In this document: piece by piece, positions 43,635 to 52,204 of the stretch | How positions within the stretch are numbered: position 1 is the stretch's first letter | Layout: each line of letters opens with the position of its first letter | From: Streptomyces sp. V1I1 | Lineage (GTDB): Bacteria > Actinomycetota > Actinomycetes > Streptomycetales > Streptomycetaceae | Direction of reading: 5' to 3' | Length of the DNA stretch: 64,000 nt | Assembly: GCF_030817355.1 (NCBI RefSeq) | Contig: NZ_JAUSZH010000001.1 | Span: forward strand, 5,332,501-5,396,500 | Notes under the pieces: generated by a model | The model's input: the letters and a program-made list of their open reading frames with translations, nothing else | Database searches by the model: none | What the model was told of the DNA's origin: nothing | Made by a program: the position numbers and the translations under genes

Positions 43635-43993
43635 GTTGTCCACAGGCCCCCCACACTGTCCGACCCCGCCGATAACGTCGGGTCAGTCCAATCCGGTCGT
43701 GTGCCAACCCGCCGTGCTCGAAGGAGTCCTCGAGCGGATCACATGCGCCAATGAGGAGAACGGCTACACGGTCGCGCGGTCGATACCGGACGCGGCAGTG
43801 ACCACCTCACGGTGGTCGGCTCGCTGCTCGGTGCGCAGCTGAGCGAGTCGCTGCGCATGGAGGGCCACTGGGGCTCCCACCCCCAGTACGGCAAGCAGCT
43901 CACGGTGGAGAACTACACGACGGTCCTCCCGGCCACGATCCAGGGCATACGCCGCTATCTCGGCTCGGGCCTGATCAAGGGCATCGGCCCGAG
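43635..43993 (+). pseudogene. Duplicate 5' end of the RecD-like helicase gene
   Basis: These bases parallel 49928-50275, including the untranslated GTTGTCCACAGG leader, the region of the first codons (VLEGVLERIT) and ITCANEENGYTVAR through YLGSGLIKGIGP. The start codon is lost (a base missing in CATGTCC), one base is missing after GTCGCGCG, and homology ends at 43993, about 97 codons into the gene. Non-functional. Confidence 0.85.
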
Positions 43994-44121
43994 GGGCGCC
44001 GCTCTGAGGGGGGCAGCCCCCGCGCGCTCCTCCTCAGGGGTTCTGGGGGTGCAGCGCCAAGTTTCGGGAACGGGCGGGGTGGGGGAACAACCGCCCCGTG
44101 GGGGGAACTGCCGCCCCGCAC

Positions 44122-44598
44122 CTACTTCTTCGCGCCGCCGCCCAGGATGTGCCCAACAGGTCGCCCAACCCGCCCTCGCCCTGAGCTGCCCTCGGCGCCC
44201 CGGCCTTGCCCTTTGCCGCGCTTCGTCAGGACCGCTAGCACCACCGGGATCAGCACCTCGATCGCACGGGTCACCGACTTCGCAGGGATGCCCGTCTTCT
44301 TCGAGACCGCTTCGGCCACCGGTCTGCTCATCTTGCCGAGCACCCCGGATATAAGCCCGCCGAGCCTGCCGCCCAGTGTGGCCGCGCCCTCCAGCGGTGG
44401 CTCCGAGGACGCGGCCGAGACCTCCGCGACGGCATGGCGTACCTCCTCCGCCTCCTCCGGCGCGGCCGCCTTCTCCTGCAGGCCGCCCGACATGGCCGAG
44501 ACCGTCGACTCCACGACGCTCTGCGCGCCGGCCGCGTCCGTTCCGAGCAGCCCGGCGATCTCCTGGAGCTTGTCGTCGCCGAGCTCGGTCAGGACATC
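44122..44598 (-). pseudogene. DUF937 protein gene lacking its 5' end
   Basis: The minus-strand frame reads DVLTELGDDKLQEIAGLLGTDAAGAQSVV, KMSRPVAEAVSKKTGIP, IEVLIPVVLAVLTKRGKG and ends RPVGHILGGGAKK. This is the DUF937 (YidB-like) pattern, nearly complete at about 159 residues, but the first codons are replaced at 44598 by the isomerase fragment in opposite orientation, with no start in a sensible place. Probably inactive unless translated from an upstream in-frame codon. Confidence 0.7.
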
Positions 44599-44610
44599 CC
44601 ACGCGTGAGG

Positions 44611-45075
44611 GGCGCTGGACGACAACCGCGCGGCGGTCGACGAGGCGGCGGCCCTGGGCACGGACACGCTGGTCCTCTCCTCCGGCGGCCTTCCGGCCGG
44701 CAGCCGGGACCGGTACGCGGGGGAGCGGGGCGTACGGCTGGCGATCGAGCCGCTGCACCCGATGTACGCGGCCGACCGCTGCGTCGTCTCGACCCTGATC
44801 CAGGCTCTGCAGCTGGCGGAACGCTTCCCGCCTCGCAGGTGGGTGTGGTCGTGGACACGTACCACATCGGGTGGGACGACACGACCCCAGCGGCGGTGGC
44901 ACGGGCGGGGGCCCAGGCCGTACGGCGCGATCGACATGCGCGAGTGGCGGGAGCGGGTGGAGGCGACTGGCTGGGCCGGGCCGATCGAGGTGGAGCTGTT
45001 CAACGAGGAGCTGTGGGCGCGGGACGGGGTGGAGGTGCTGAAGGAGACGGCGGGGAGGTTCGTGGCGGAGGCGTT
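44611..45075 (+). pseudogene. Deleted second copy of the TIM-barrel isomerase gene
   Basis: Segments match the gene at 38250-39092: LDDNRAAVDEAAALGTDTLV, GGLPAGSRD, YAGERGVRLAIEPLHPMYAA, VGVVVDTYHIGWDDTTPAAV, then GAIDMREWRERVEA, EVELFNEELWARDG and ETAGRF. Compared with the intact gene it lacks the first 89 codons, has internal deletions (after GSRD and after VARAGAQ) and a frame change near 44832. Clearly decayed. The following 45076-45265 shows no gene. Confidence 0.85.
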
Positions 45076-45265
45076 CCTGAGTGGCTTGCCGGGGCGGTCT
45101 TGGTGCCGCGCACCCGGGGCCGGGGACACAAGTCGCGCGCCCTTGTGCAGCACTGACCCTGTGAAACGGACGCCTGCCAGAGGAGTAGGCGGGTGCGGCC
45201 CCGGCCTGTTTGAACAGGTGCGGGGACGAGCATTCGGCGTGATCTGCTCGCGGCAAGGAGTTAGT

Positions 45266-45724
45266 TCAGTCGAGCCAGCTCAGGGGGTCATCCGCTGGTC
45301 TGTTTTCCTGCGTGAGCGTCGTGAATGAAACCGGGAGGCCGAGTGTTGCCAGACGACCGGCAGATTGTGGCGAAAGAACCAATTGGTCACCTACTTCAAC
45401 GGTTCCTGCAATGGCCACTTGGATAAAGTGTCCGGCGTCGATCAAATCCTTCAACTGGTCCAGGTGGGGGGTGATTTGTGAGACTAGGGCCGAGACCTGA
45501 TCGTCCAGGTCGGGAGAACAGCGTGCATCGAATGTAAACGCCCACCATCCTGGGCCCGAGTGGACGGTTGCCCCGCTCTGGACTCCCGGAAGCCGACTGA
45601 GCCCCAATGCTTGGTCGATAGCGGATGCATCCAACTTGTCCCTTGTGATGGCCAAAGAAGTGTTGAGGGATTTCCACTCAGCCGAGACGCAGGGGTTCTC
45701 TGATTCTTTTGACATGGTCGTCAC
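45266..45724 (-). CDS. DUF4279-like protein, candidate immunity protein
   Basis: 152 residues. AEWKSLNTSLAITRDKLDASAIDQALGLSRLP, GWWAFTFDARCSPDLDDQVS, LKDLIDAGHFIQVAIAGTV and LVLSPQSAGRLATLGLPVSF follow the DUF4279 pattern. GTG 45724 overlaps the preceding stop. Last gene of the minus-strand toxin operon; tandem DUF4279 genes behind a polymorphic toxin are known as immunity genes. Base composition is visibly less GC-rich than the surroundings, suggesting recent acquisition. Confidence 0.72.
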   Translation of the reverse strand: MTTMSKESENPCVSAEWKSLNTSLAITRDKLDASAIDQALGLSRLPGVQSGATVHSGPGWWAFTFDARCSPDLDDQVSALVSQITPHLDQLKDLIDAGHFIQVAIAGTVEVGDQLVLSPQSAGRLATLGLPVSFTTLTQENRPADDPLSWLD

Positions 45725-46140
45725 CGTTCGCTGAGGCTGGGGGTGAGGATGAGAGGGATGCCGAGGCGGGCCACGCGGCTCAGCTCTGCTGGGGAGAGGA
45801 TAATCTGCGAATCGCTATCCGCGTATCCCCCGATAGTTAGCGTCACCTTGAAGTCTTCCAAAAGGAATGCCTTCAAAGTATTGGATCGAGATTCTGCTGC
45901 TGTCAGAATTGTGTCGAGCTGTTGTGAGAGGATTCTCGTGGAGTGCTCGTTGCACTGGAGTCTCCATTGCCCATCGACTTCACCCGGAGGGCCCCAGCGA
46001 TCCGGCCCCGGGGGGCGAACTGCTGTCGGCTGGATATCCAGTTCCTTGGTTACTTCATCCGGGTCAAGCTCGGACCCCTTGATGATGAGAGTCACATCGG
46101 TCAGGACCCAAGCCCCACCTTGCTGGTGATCATTGTTCAC
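45721..46140 (-). CDS. DUF4279 protein, candidate immunity protein
   Basis: 139 residues: VTLIIKGSELDPDEVTKELDIQPTAV, GPPGEVDGQWRLQC, FKVTLTIGGYADSDSQIILSPAELSRVARLGIPLIL. This is the DUF4279 fold (DPDEVTxxLGIxPT signature). GTG 46140, 32 bases after the toxin stop and four-base overlap with the second DUF4279 gene. As the gene next to the toxin's C-terminal domain, it is the best candidate for the cognate immunity protein. Confidence 0.78.
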   Translation of the reverse strand: MNNDHQQGGAWVLTDVTLIIKGSELDPDEVTKELDIQPTAVRPPGPDRWGPPGEVDGQWRLQCNEHSTRILSQQLDTILTAAESRSNTLKAFLLEDFKVTLTIGGYADSDSQIILSPAELSRVARLGIPLILTPSLSER

Positions 46141-46171
46141 TGATTTCCGCCAATCTCGATCAGGGCCTCTG

Positions 46172-47848
46172 TCACTTGAATTCTCGGCAGGCGGCCCAGT
46201 GAATGTTTCCCATGTCCTCTTTCAGGAGGTCGATGAGCGTTTTCCGCTGCGCTACCGTTGTTGAATTCTCGTATACAGTGAAGCCTCCAGGTCCCTTTGG
46301 TTCGGGAGGTGCAAGGGTGTAATTGGGTATTCGATCTCCGGGGCCAAAAGTCTCAACGGCTCCTCCGGGGTAGGATCCTCCTTCCACTGCAACACCGTTG
46401 AGGCCAGGGATTCGGTCGCCATGTGGAACATAGAAGGATATGTTAGTGCCTGGAGGAACGATCACCTCTCCGGCGCCGGCCTCGAAATAGCCGTGCCCTG
46501 CCAGCACCGTCTCACCGTCCGGGCGGCCTCCCTTCAAGACCCGGCTCGCGTAGTAGCGCCCGTCGTCGTCGGGCCATTTGCGTGACACGATCTCCGGATT
46601 ACTCTCGACGACAGCTCTCTTTACGTCCTCGAACGAGGGAAGTTCGCCGCCTGACCCTCGGCTCGTGAGATTGTCAAGTGCTCGATGGTCGAGTTTTCCT
46701 CCGATGCCAGGCCGCATGCCGGCGCGCAGGCCGCCTCGTATGACGCCCGCACCCTTCGTGCCCAGGATCTCCGGCACGACGCGCCCCCAGAACTCCCCCG
46801 GGTCGCTTTTGAGGGCTTCCCAGGCGTTCTTCAGCGCCCGGTCCGGATTCGCCGCGGTGGAGGCGAGGCCGGCGAGCGTCATGTTGACGCCCTTGTAGTA
46901 CTCGGCCGGGTGGGTCAGGTTGTACGCGTCGATCGGGTTGACCGAGCGGACGAAGTTGACCAAGCCGGCAGTGCCCTTGATGACGCCGCCGCCGAAGTGG
47001 GCGAGCTCGATGCTCTGGCCCAACCCCCAGTCCATGATCTCGAGCCTGGCCTTATCGCGGCCGGTGGGTTCCTTCGGCGCGTGCGCCATCGCCGCCGTGA
47101 CCGCGCCCTTCGCGGTCTCCGCGGCCTCGTTGCGGGCGCGCCGGGCGTCGGCCAGGATCTCCTGCGCGCGGGCTCGCTTGGACTTGCCCGGATCGGAGGG
47201 GTTGCCGGGGTGCGGCAGCGGGGTGTCGCTGTTGCGGGCGGCGTCGTAGGCGTCGGCCTTCTTCTTGTACTCGGCCTTGGCCGTCTCGGTGTCCTTGTCG
47301 CCCTCCTTGTAGAGCGCGATGGCCTCACGCGCCTTTCCCTGCGCGCTGGTGATCGCCTTGGAGTACGTCTCCAGCGCCTTGGCCGCCTCCTCGAACGCGT
47401 CGGCAGCGCGCAGCCAGTCCGTGGGCAGCGTCTCGAACTTCTCCCGGAAGGCGTTCGCGGCCTCACCCTTCCAATTGCTGGAGTCGAGCTTCTTCATACC
47501 GCCGCCGACGAGGTCGAACGCCTTCTGGAAGTCCCGCAGATTCTTCACAGTGGAGGCGATCTTGTCCGGCTTGCCGTGGATCAGCTCGTTGGCCTCCTCG
47601 GTCTGGCCCAGCTGCTGCTCACCCACCTCCGCACCGAGCGAGGACGCGGTCTCGTCGCCCCAGTCCTCGACGGCCTCCGCGACGCCGTCGTGGCCGTAGT
47701 GCCGCAGGCCGTCGCCGGCCTTGTCGGTCGCCCAGTCGACGCCCTCGCCGACGAGCTCCTTGCCCTGGTCGATTCCTTTGTCGATCCCGTCGACGACCTT
47801 GTCGGTGGCCTTACCAGCGAGGTCGCCGATGACTCCGAAATCCGCCAT
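46172..47848 (-). CDS. T7SS-type polymorphic toxin with Stv-like C-terminal domain
   Basis: 558 residues. The N-terminal 230 residues are a long helical, WXG-like secretion module (FQKAFDLVGGGMKKLDSSNWKGEAANAFREKF, with WKG). A linker with VIKGTAGLVNFVRSVNP leads to the C-terminal 110 residues (449-558): LAGHGYFEAGAGEVIVPPGTNISFYVPHGD, IPNYTLAPP and the end GNIHWAACREFK. This fits the domain annotated as 'putative adhesin Stv'. His452 in GHG and Cys554 in WAACR are the standout residues. The last part is less GC-rich, as expected of an exchanged toxin cassette. Overlaps the previous gene by one base. Confidence 0.75.
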   Translation of the reverse strand: MADFGVIGDLAGKATDKVVDGIDKGIDQGKELVGEGVDWATDKAGDGLRHYGHDGVAEAVEDWGDETASSLGAEVGEQQLGQTEEANELIHGKPDKIASTVKNLRDFQKAFDLVGGGMKKLDSSNWKGEAANAFREKFETLPTDWLRAADAFEEAAKALETYSKAITSAQGKAREAIALYKEGDKDTETAKAEYKKKADAYDAARNSDTPLPHPGNPSDPGKSKRARAQEILADARRARNEAAETAKGAVTAAMAHAPKEPTGRDKARLEIMDWGLGQSIELAHFGGGVIKGTAGLVNFVRSVNPIDAYNLTHPAEYYKGVNMTLAGLASTAANPDRALKNAWEALKSDPGEFWGRVVPEILGTKGAGVIRGGLRAGMRPGIGGKLDHRALDNLTSRGSGGELPSFEDVKRAVVESNPEIVSRKWPDDDGRYYASRVLKGGRPDGETVLAGHGYFEAGAGEVIVPPGTNISFYVPHGDRIPGLNGVAVEGGSYPGGAVETFGPGDRIPNYTLAPPEPKGPGGFTVYENSTTVAQRKTLIDLLKEDMGNIHWAACREFK

Positions 47849-48495
47849 CAGCGGCTCTCACCCCAGCGCGGCTGCTCGGCCTGGTCGATCGTCGCCTGGT
47901 CCGGATCAAGCGTCTCTTTGAGCTGCTCGTCCAGGGCATCCCGCAGCTTGGGGTCAATCGCTCCGGAGCGCTCCATCGAGTCGAGGAGCGCGTCCTCCAC
48001 GTCGTAGGCCGTGTTCTGCCAGGTCTGCTTCACCTCTGCGTGCGCCTGAGAGAACGACTCGCCGCTCCAGTCCGCGTTGTCCCACGCGTGCTGGTTGCGG
48101 ATCGTTTCCCAACTCATCTGCTTGACCTCGTCCTCTGAGAGGTGCGGGTTACCGTTGAGGGAATTCACGCCGATCTTGAACGAGTCCTTGACGTACTGTT
48201 CCTGCTCCGCGAACGAACCCGCCGACAGGCCAACGCCCTGGGCAAAACTGTTCCCGCGCAGGGTGAGCGCCCGGACGCCCCATTCCCACCGGTTGCAGAA
48301 TGTTTCGAACTCGCCGGTCAGTCCGCTGTGTCCCAACTCCATCCCCGACAGGGCAAGATCGGAGAACCCCCGCCCGACCGAGGCCTCACCGATCATGCCG
48401 AGTTCCTTCAACTCCGCATGCGCCAGATTGATGCCGTTCGCGATCTCCACCAGCGCCCACGTCGGCGCCGCGAGGTAAGGCTCGTTCCCGCTCAC
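47848..48495 (-). CDS. Hypothetical protein of the second toxin operon
   Basis: 215 residues, acidic and helical, no signal or membrane segment: TWALVEIANGINLAHAELKELG, FNRWEWG-like CNRWEWGVRALTL, then DNADWSGESFSQAHAEVKQTW. The W-rich hairpin pattern suggests a WXG-type secretion partner, but no exact WXG100 fit. GTG 48495 overlaps the SseB-like gene stop (GTGA) and its own stop overlaps the toxin start, so all are co-translated. Confidence 0.75.
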   Translation of the reverse strand: MSGNEPYLAAPTWALVEIANGINLAHAELKELGMIGEASVGRGFSDLALSGMELGHSGLTGEFETFCNRWEWGVRALTLRGNSFAQGVGLSAGSFAEQEQYVKDSFKIGVNSLNGNPHLSEDEVKQMSWETIRNQHAWDNADWSGESFSQAHAEVKQTWQNTAYDVEDALLDSMERSGAIDPKLRDALDEQLKETLDPDQATIDQAEQPRWGESR

Positions 48496-48983
48496 TGCGT
48501 CCCCCCAATATCCACTGCCGCCGCACGGGGCACGATGCCTTCGACCGGCGGGAACAGCATGCCGTCCTCACTGCCCGCATCCAGCGCCACACCCGCCGGG
48601 ACTCGAAGCATCGGCACCATCACATCCAACAGCCGCGCGCCCAGAATCGTCCGGTACGTCCACTCGCGCTCGACGTCGCCCTGTGCCTGCGCGAACCGGG
48701 ACAGTGAGTTTTCGTCGGAGAACACACAGATCCACCGCACACCGTTCTGGTCGGCCGTCCACAGACTCCCGTGGGCGTCGAGCGGCACGAGAACGGCAGT
48801 ACTCCGGAATTCATCGAGCAATTGCCCAAACCGCTTGCGGGCAAGGCCGAGTTCGTCGATCGGTGCGGCAGTCGGCGGAGCCTTCCGAGGTGCGGGCGGT
48901 CTTTCCGACACCGACGCTTCGGCCAACTCGACCAATCTCGAAACCCGGAGAGGCTTCGGTATGTCATCCCCGTTGTCAGTCAC
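48492..48983 (-). CDS. SseB-like protein
   Basis: 163 residues from GTG 48983. FGQLLDEFRSTAVLVPLDAHGSLWTADQNGVRWICVFSDENSLSRFAQ and GVALDAGSEDGMLFPPV resemble the SseB N-terminal domain (F-x-D-E-x-L-xxFA, then DP/AGS-LLP). First gene of the minus-strand toxin operon, as in other actinobacterial T7SS loci where SseB-like proteins act as probable chaperones or adaptors. The 48984-49068 gap holds the promoter region. Confidence 0.68.
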   Translation of the reverse strand: MTDNGDDIPKPLRVSRLVELAEASVSERPPAPRKAPPTAAPIDELGLARKRFGQLLDEFRSTAVLVPLDAHGSLWTADQNGVRWICVFSDENSLSRFAQAQGDVEREWTYRTILGARLLDVMVPMLRVPAGVALDAGSEDGMLFPPVEGIVPRAAAVDIGGTQ

Positions 48984-49068
48984 GCGCCGAATGCTGCCAT
49001 GCGACCGTTCCTGCGAGCAACGAGGGCGTGGGGCACCAGGCGCAATCGTCGTCAGCATGCCCGCTCAC

Positions 49069-49288
49069 TCAGACGTGCAGTTTGCCGGTCCTGGCGGCGG
49101 CCACGAATGCGAGCAAGCCGCCCGCCGAGAACACCACGGCGGGCCCGGTCACGTTCTTGTTGTCCCGCACGGGGAACGACGGCGTGGCCGCGGGCGACTT
49201 CAAGGCGCACTCCCTGCCCGCCTCCGGCTGTAGCCGGACTTGAACCACCCGATGAGCGTGGACAGTCGGGGACCGCGCGTGGCGGAGA
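49069..49288 (-). pseudogene. DUF397 remnant with a frameshift
   Basis: One frame gives TRGPRLSTLIGWFKSGYS, another ECALKSPAATPSFPVRDNKN, then TGPAVVFSAGGLLAFVAA. Together they form the DUF397 consensus, joined by a frame change near 49225. The N-terminal codons before TRGP are missing and no start is present. Its usual XRE partner is absent. Confidence 0.7.
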
Positions 49289-49360
49289 GCGCTATTGCTC
49301 GCCGCGCACGGAGTGGATGCCGGTCCCCGTCTGATCCACGTAGTCGAGGTGCCCGCGTGA
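49280..49360 (+). pseudogene. Remnant 3' end of a homologue of the 42333-42614 gene
   Basis: The plus frame reads ALLLAAHGVDAGPRLIHVVEVPA-stop, against ALWLAVHGVDIGPRPIHGVQVGR-stop in the intact gene. Only the last 25 or so codons remain, directly abutting the DUF397 remnant. Confidence 0.6.
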
Positions 49361-49645
49361 ACGGCGAACGGCATGAGCGGCCCAGCGCTCGGCCGCTGCC
49401 GTGGGCGGGGCCAAGTGGCAAGCCGAGCTACGCCCTTGGCGACGGCACCGGCGACGTATCGCGGTTTGGCGGACGACGTCGAGAGCATCCAGTTCGGCAT
49501 GGCGCGCGGCTTGCTCGGCCACGCCACGGGTCTGCTGGCCGACTGCCGGGTGTCGAGCGGTGGACTGCACTACCTCGCGAGTCGGCTGAGCGAGTCGCTG
49601 CGCGATGTGATGCGAGTCGCGGAGAGCAGGGGAGCGCGGCTCTAG
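49357..49645 (+). pseudogene. Frameshifted homologue of the 42611-42937 gene
   Basis: GTG 49357 (GTGA overlap, as in the intact pair) opens NGERHERPSARPLPWAGPSGKPSYALGDGTGDVSR. One extra T in CGGTTTGGCG near 49471 shifts the frame. The rest, LADDVESIQFGMARGLLGHATGLLADCRVSSGGLHYLASRLSESLRDVMRVAESRG, is in the next frame to the stop at 49645. The intervening 49646-49978 contains a terminator-like hairpin and otherwise no gene. Confidence 0.75.
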
Positions 49646-49843
49646 ATGGTCGGTTCGGTTTCGGACGACGAGCCGACGCTGCGCCGATCCGGCCTGACCG
49701 AAACTGTGCTTCAAAACATGGCGAGAACAACTCCCCACAACCGTGCAACCCTTTCCGCGTGACGAGGGTCGTACCTGTCATCAAGGCTCCCGGGGAGGGA
49801 TCTGGGGGGATCTGGGGAGCCCTTGACGGAGGGGAACAGGAGG

Positions 49844-49865
49844 GGCCCGGTCGTAGGACCGGGCC
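49844..49865. terminator. Hairpin between the remnant and the helicase gene
   Basis: GGCCCGGTC and GACCGGGCC, 9 bp, loop GTAG, with further G-rich/C-rich pairing outside. Followed by TCCTC. Confidence 0.55.
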
Positions 49866-49978
49866 TCCTCGACCGTTCCGGTCCACCCCGCAGGCCACAG
49901 GCCTCCCCGGCGCACAGCCCAGCGCAGAGTTGTCCACAGGCCACCCGCACTGTCGGACCCCGGCGGTAGCGTCGGATC

Positions 49979-52186
49979 ATGTCCAATCTCGCAGTGGTCG
50001 AAGGGGTCCTCGAGCGGATCACATACGCCAACGAGGAGACCGGCTACACCGTCGCCCGCGTCGACACCGGCCGCGGCGGAGCCGATCTCCTCACGGTGGT
50101 CGGCTCGCTGCTCGGCGCGCAGCCGGGCGAGTCGCTGCGTATGGAGGGCCGCTGGGGCTCCCACGCCCAGTACGGCAAGCAGTTCACGGTGGAGAACTAC
50201 ACCACGGTCCTGCCCGCCACGATCCAGGGCATACGCCGCTATCTCGGCTCGGGCCTGATCAAGGGCATCGGCCCCAGAATCGCCGAGCGCATCGTCGAAC
50301 ACTTCGGGACCGACACCCTCGACATCATCGAGCAGCAGCCGAAGAAGCTCATCGAGGTCCCCGGACTCGGCCCGAAGCGGACGAAGTTGATCGGCGTCGC
50401 CTGGGAGGAGCAGAAGGCCATCAAGGAGGTCATGATCTTCCTCCAGGGCGTCGGCGTCTCGACCTCCATCGCGGTGCGCATCTACAAGAAGTACGGCGAC
50501 GCCTCGATCTCGGTAGTGAAGAACCAGCCGTATCGCCTGGCCGCCGACGTCTGGGGCATCGGCTTCCTCACCGCCGACAGGATCGCCCAAGCCGTCGGCA
50601 TACCGCACGACAGCCCCGAGCGGGTCAAGGCGGGCCTGCAGTACGCCCTGTCGCAGTCCAGCGACCAGGGGCACTGCTTCCTGCCCGAGGAGCGGCTCAT
50701 CGCGGACGCGGTGAAGCTGCTCCAGGTCGACACCGGCCTTGTCATCGAGTGCCTCGCCGAACTCGCGGGCGAGGAGGAGGGCGTCGTACGGGAACAGGTC
50801 CCGGCCCCGGACGGTGGAGACCCCCTGACCGCCGTCTATCTGGTGCCCTTCCACCGCGCCGAAATCTCGCTCGCCGCCCAGCTGAACAGACTGCTGCGGA
50901 CCGCGCAGGACCGGATGCCGGCCTTCCAGGACGTCGTCTGGGACAAGGCGCTGGCGTGGCTTGCGGAGCGTACGGGCGCGGAGTTGGCGCCCGAGCAGGA
51001 GCAGGCGGTCAAGCTGGCTCTCACCCGCAAGGTCGCCGTGCTGACCGGCGGCCCCGGCTGCGGCAAGTCGTTCACGGTCCGCTCCATCGTGGAGCTGGCC
51101 CGCGCCAAGAAGGCGAAGGTCGTGCTCGCTGCCCCCACCGGGCGCGCGGCCAAGCGGCTCGCCGAGCTCACCGGCGCGGAGGCGTCCACGGTGCACCGGC
51201 TGCTGGAGCTGAGGCCGGGCGGAGACGCGGCGTACGACCGGGACAGACCGCTGGAGGCGGACCTCGTGGTGGTCGACGAGGCGTCCATGCTCGATCTGCT
51301 GCTGGCCAACAAGCTGGTCAAGGCGGTCGCCCCCGGCGCGCATCTGTTGCTGGTGGGGGACGTGGACCAGCTGCCGAGCGTCGGCGCCGGCGAGGTGCTG
51401 CGCGATCTGCTCGCGGACGGCGGCCCGGTGCCGAATGTCCGGCTGACCCGCATCTTCCGGCAGGCTCAGCAGTCCGGTGTCGTCACCAACGCCCACCGCA
51501 TCAACTCCGGCGTGCAGCCCATCACTTCCGGGCTCTCCGACTTCTTTCTCTTCGTGGAGGAGGAGACGGAGGACGCGGGAAAGCTCACGGTGGACGTGGC
51601 GGCCCGCCGGATTCCCGCAAAGTTCGGCCTGGACCCGCGGCGCGATGTGCAGGTGCTCGCGCCCATGCACCGCGGCCCGGCCGGCGCAGGCAACCTCAAC
51701 GGCCTGCTCCAGCAGGCGATTACGCCCGCGCGGCCCGACCTCCCCGAAAAGCGATTCGGCGGCCGGGTCTTCCGTGTCGGCGACAAGGTCACCCAGATTC
51801 GCAACAATTACGAGAAAGGCAAGAACGGCGTCTTCAACGGCACGGTCGGCGTGGTCACCTCGCTCCAGCTGGACGATCAGCGGCTGACGGTGCTGACGGA
51901 CGAGGACGAGGAGGTTCCGTACGACTTCGACGAGCTCGACGAGCTGGCACACGCGTATGCCGTCACCATCCACCGCTCGCAGGGCAGCGAATACCCCGCA
52001 GTGGTGATCCCGGTCACCACCGGAGCCTGGATGATGCTCCAGCGGAACCTCCTCTACACGGCGGTGACCCGGGCCAAGAAGCTCGTCGTGCTGGTCGGCT
52101 CCCGTAAGGCGATAGGACAGGCAGTGCGCACTGTTTCCGCGGGTAGACGCTTCACCGCGGTGGACCACCGGCTGGCCGGCGGCTGA
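49979..52186 (+). CDS. recD2: RecD-like (RecD2-type) ATP-dependent DNA helicase
   Basis: 735 residues from ATG 49979. An OB-like N-terminus (VVEGVLERITYANEETGYTVAR) and helix-hairpin-helix region (IIEQQPKKLIEVPGLGPKR) precede the SF1B helicase core: Walker A GGPGCGKSFT (about residues 358-367), Walker B VVVDEASMLD, motif III LLLVGDVDQLPSVGAGEVLRD, and the C-terminal HRSQGSEYPAVV motif. 5'-3' helicase without RecBC partners, expected in repair or replication-fork processing. An untranslated leader plus the first 97 codons occur again, decayed, at 43635-43993. Confidence 0.93.
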   Translation: MSNLAVVEGVLERITYANEETGYTVARVDTGRGGADLLTVVGSLLGAQPGESLRMEGRWGSHAQYGKQFTVENYTTVLPATIQGIRRYLGSGLIKGIGPRIAERIVEHFGTDTLDIIEQQPKKLIEVPGLGPKRTKLIGVAWEEQKAIKEVMIFLQGVGVSTSIAVRIYKKYGDASISVVKNQPYRLAADVWGIGFLTADRIAQAVGIPHDSPERVKAGLQYALSQSSDQGHCFLPEERLIADAVKLLQVDTGLVIECLAELAGEEEGVVREQVPAPDGGDPLTAVYLVPFHRAEISLAAQLNRLLRTAQDRMPAFQDVVWDKALAWLAERTGAELAPEQEQAVKLALTRKVAVLTGGPGCGKSFTVRSIVELARAKKAKVVLAAPTGRAAKRLAELTGAEASTVHRLLELRPGGDAAYDRDRPLEADLVVVDEASMLDLLLANKLVKAVAPGAHLLLVGDVDQLPSVGAGEVLRDLLADGGPVPNVRLTRIFRQAQQSGVVTNAHRINSGVQPITSGLSDFFLFVEEETEDAGKLTVDVAARRIPAKFGLDPRRDVQVLAPMHRGPAGAGNLNGLLQQAITPARPDLPEKRFGGRVFRVGDKVTQIRNNYEKGKNGVFNGTVGVVTSLQLDDQRLTVLTDEDEEVPYDFDELDELAHAYAVTIHRSQGSEYPAVVIPVTTGAWMMLQRNLLYTAVTRAKKLVVLVGSRKAIGQAVRTVSAGRRFTAVDHRLAGG

Positions 52187-52204
52187 CACTGAGGGCTCCG
52201 CCGC

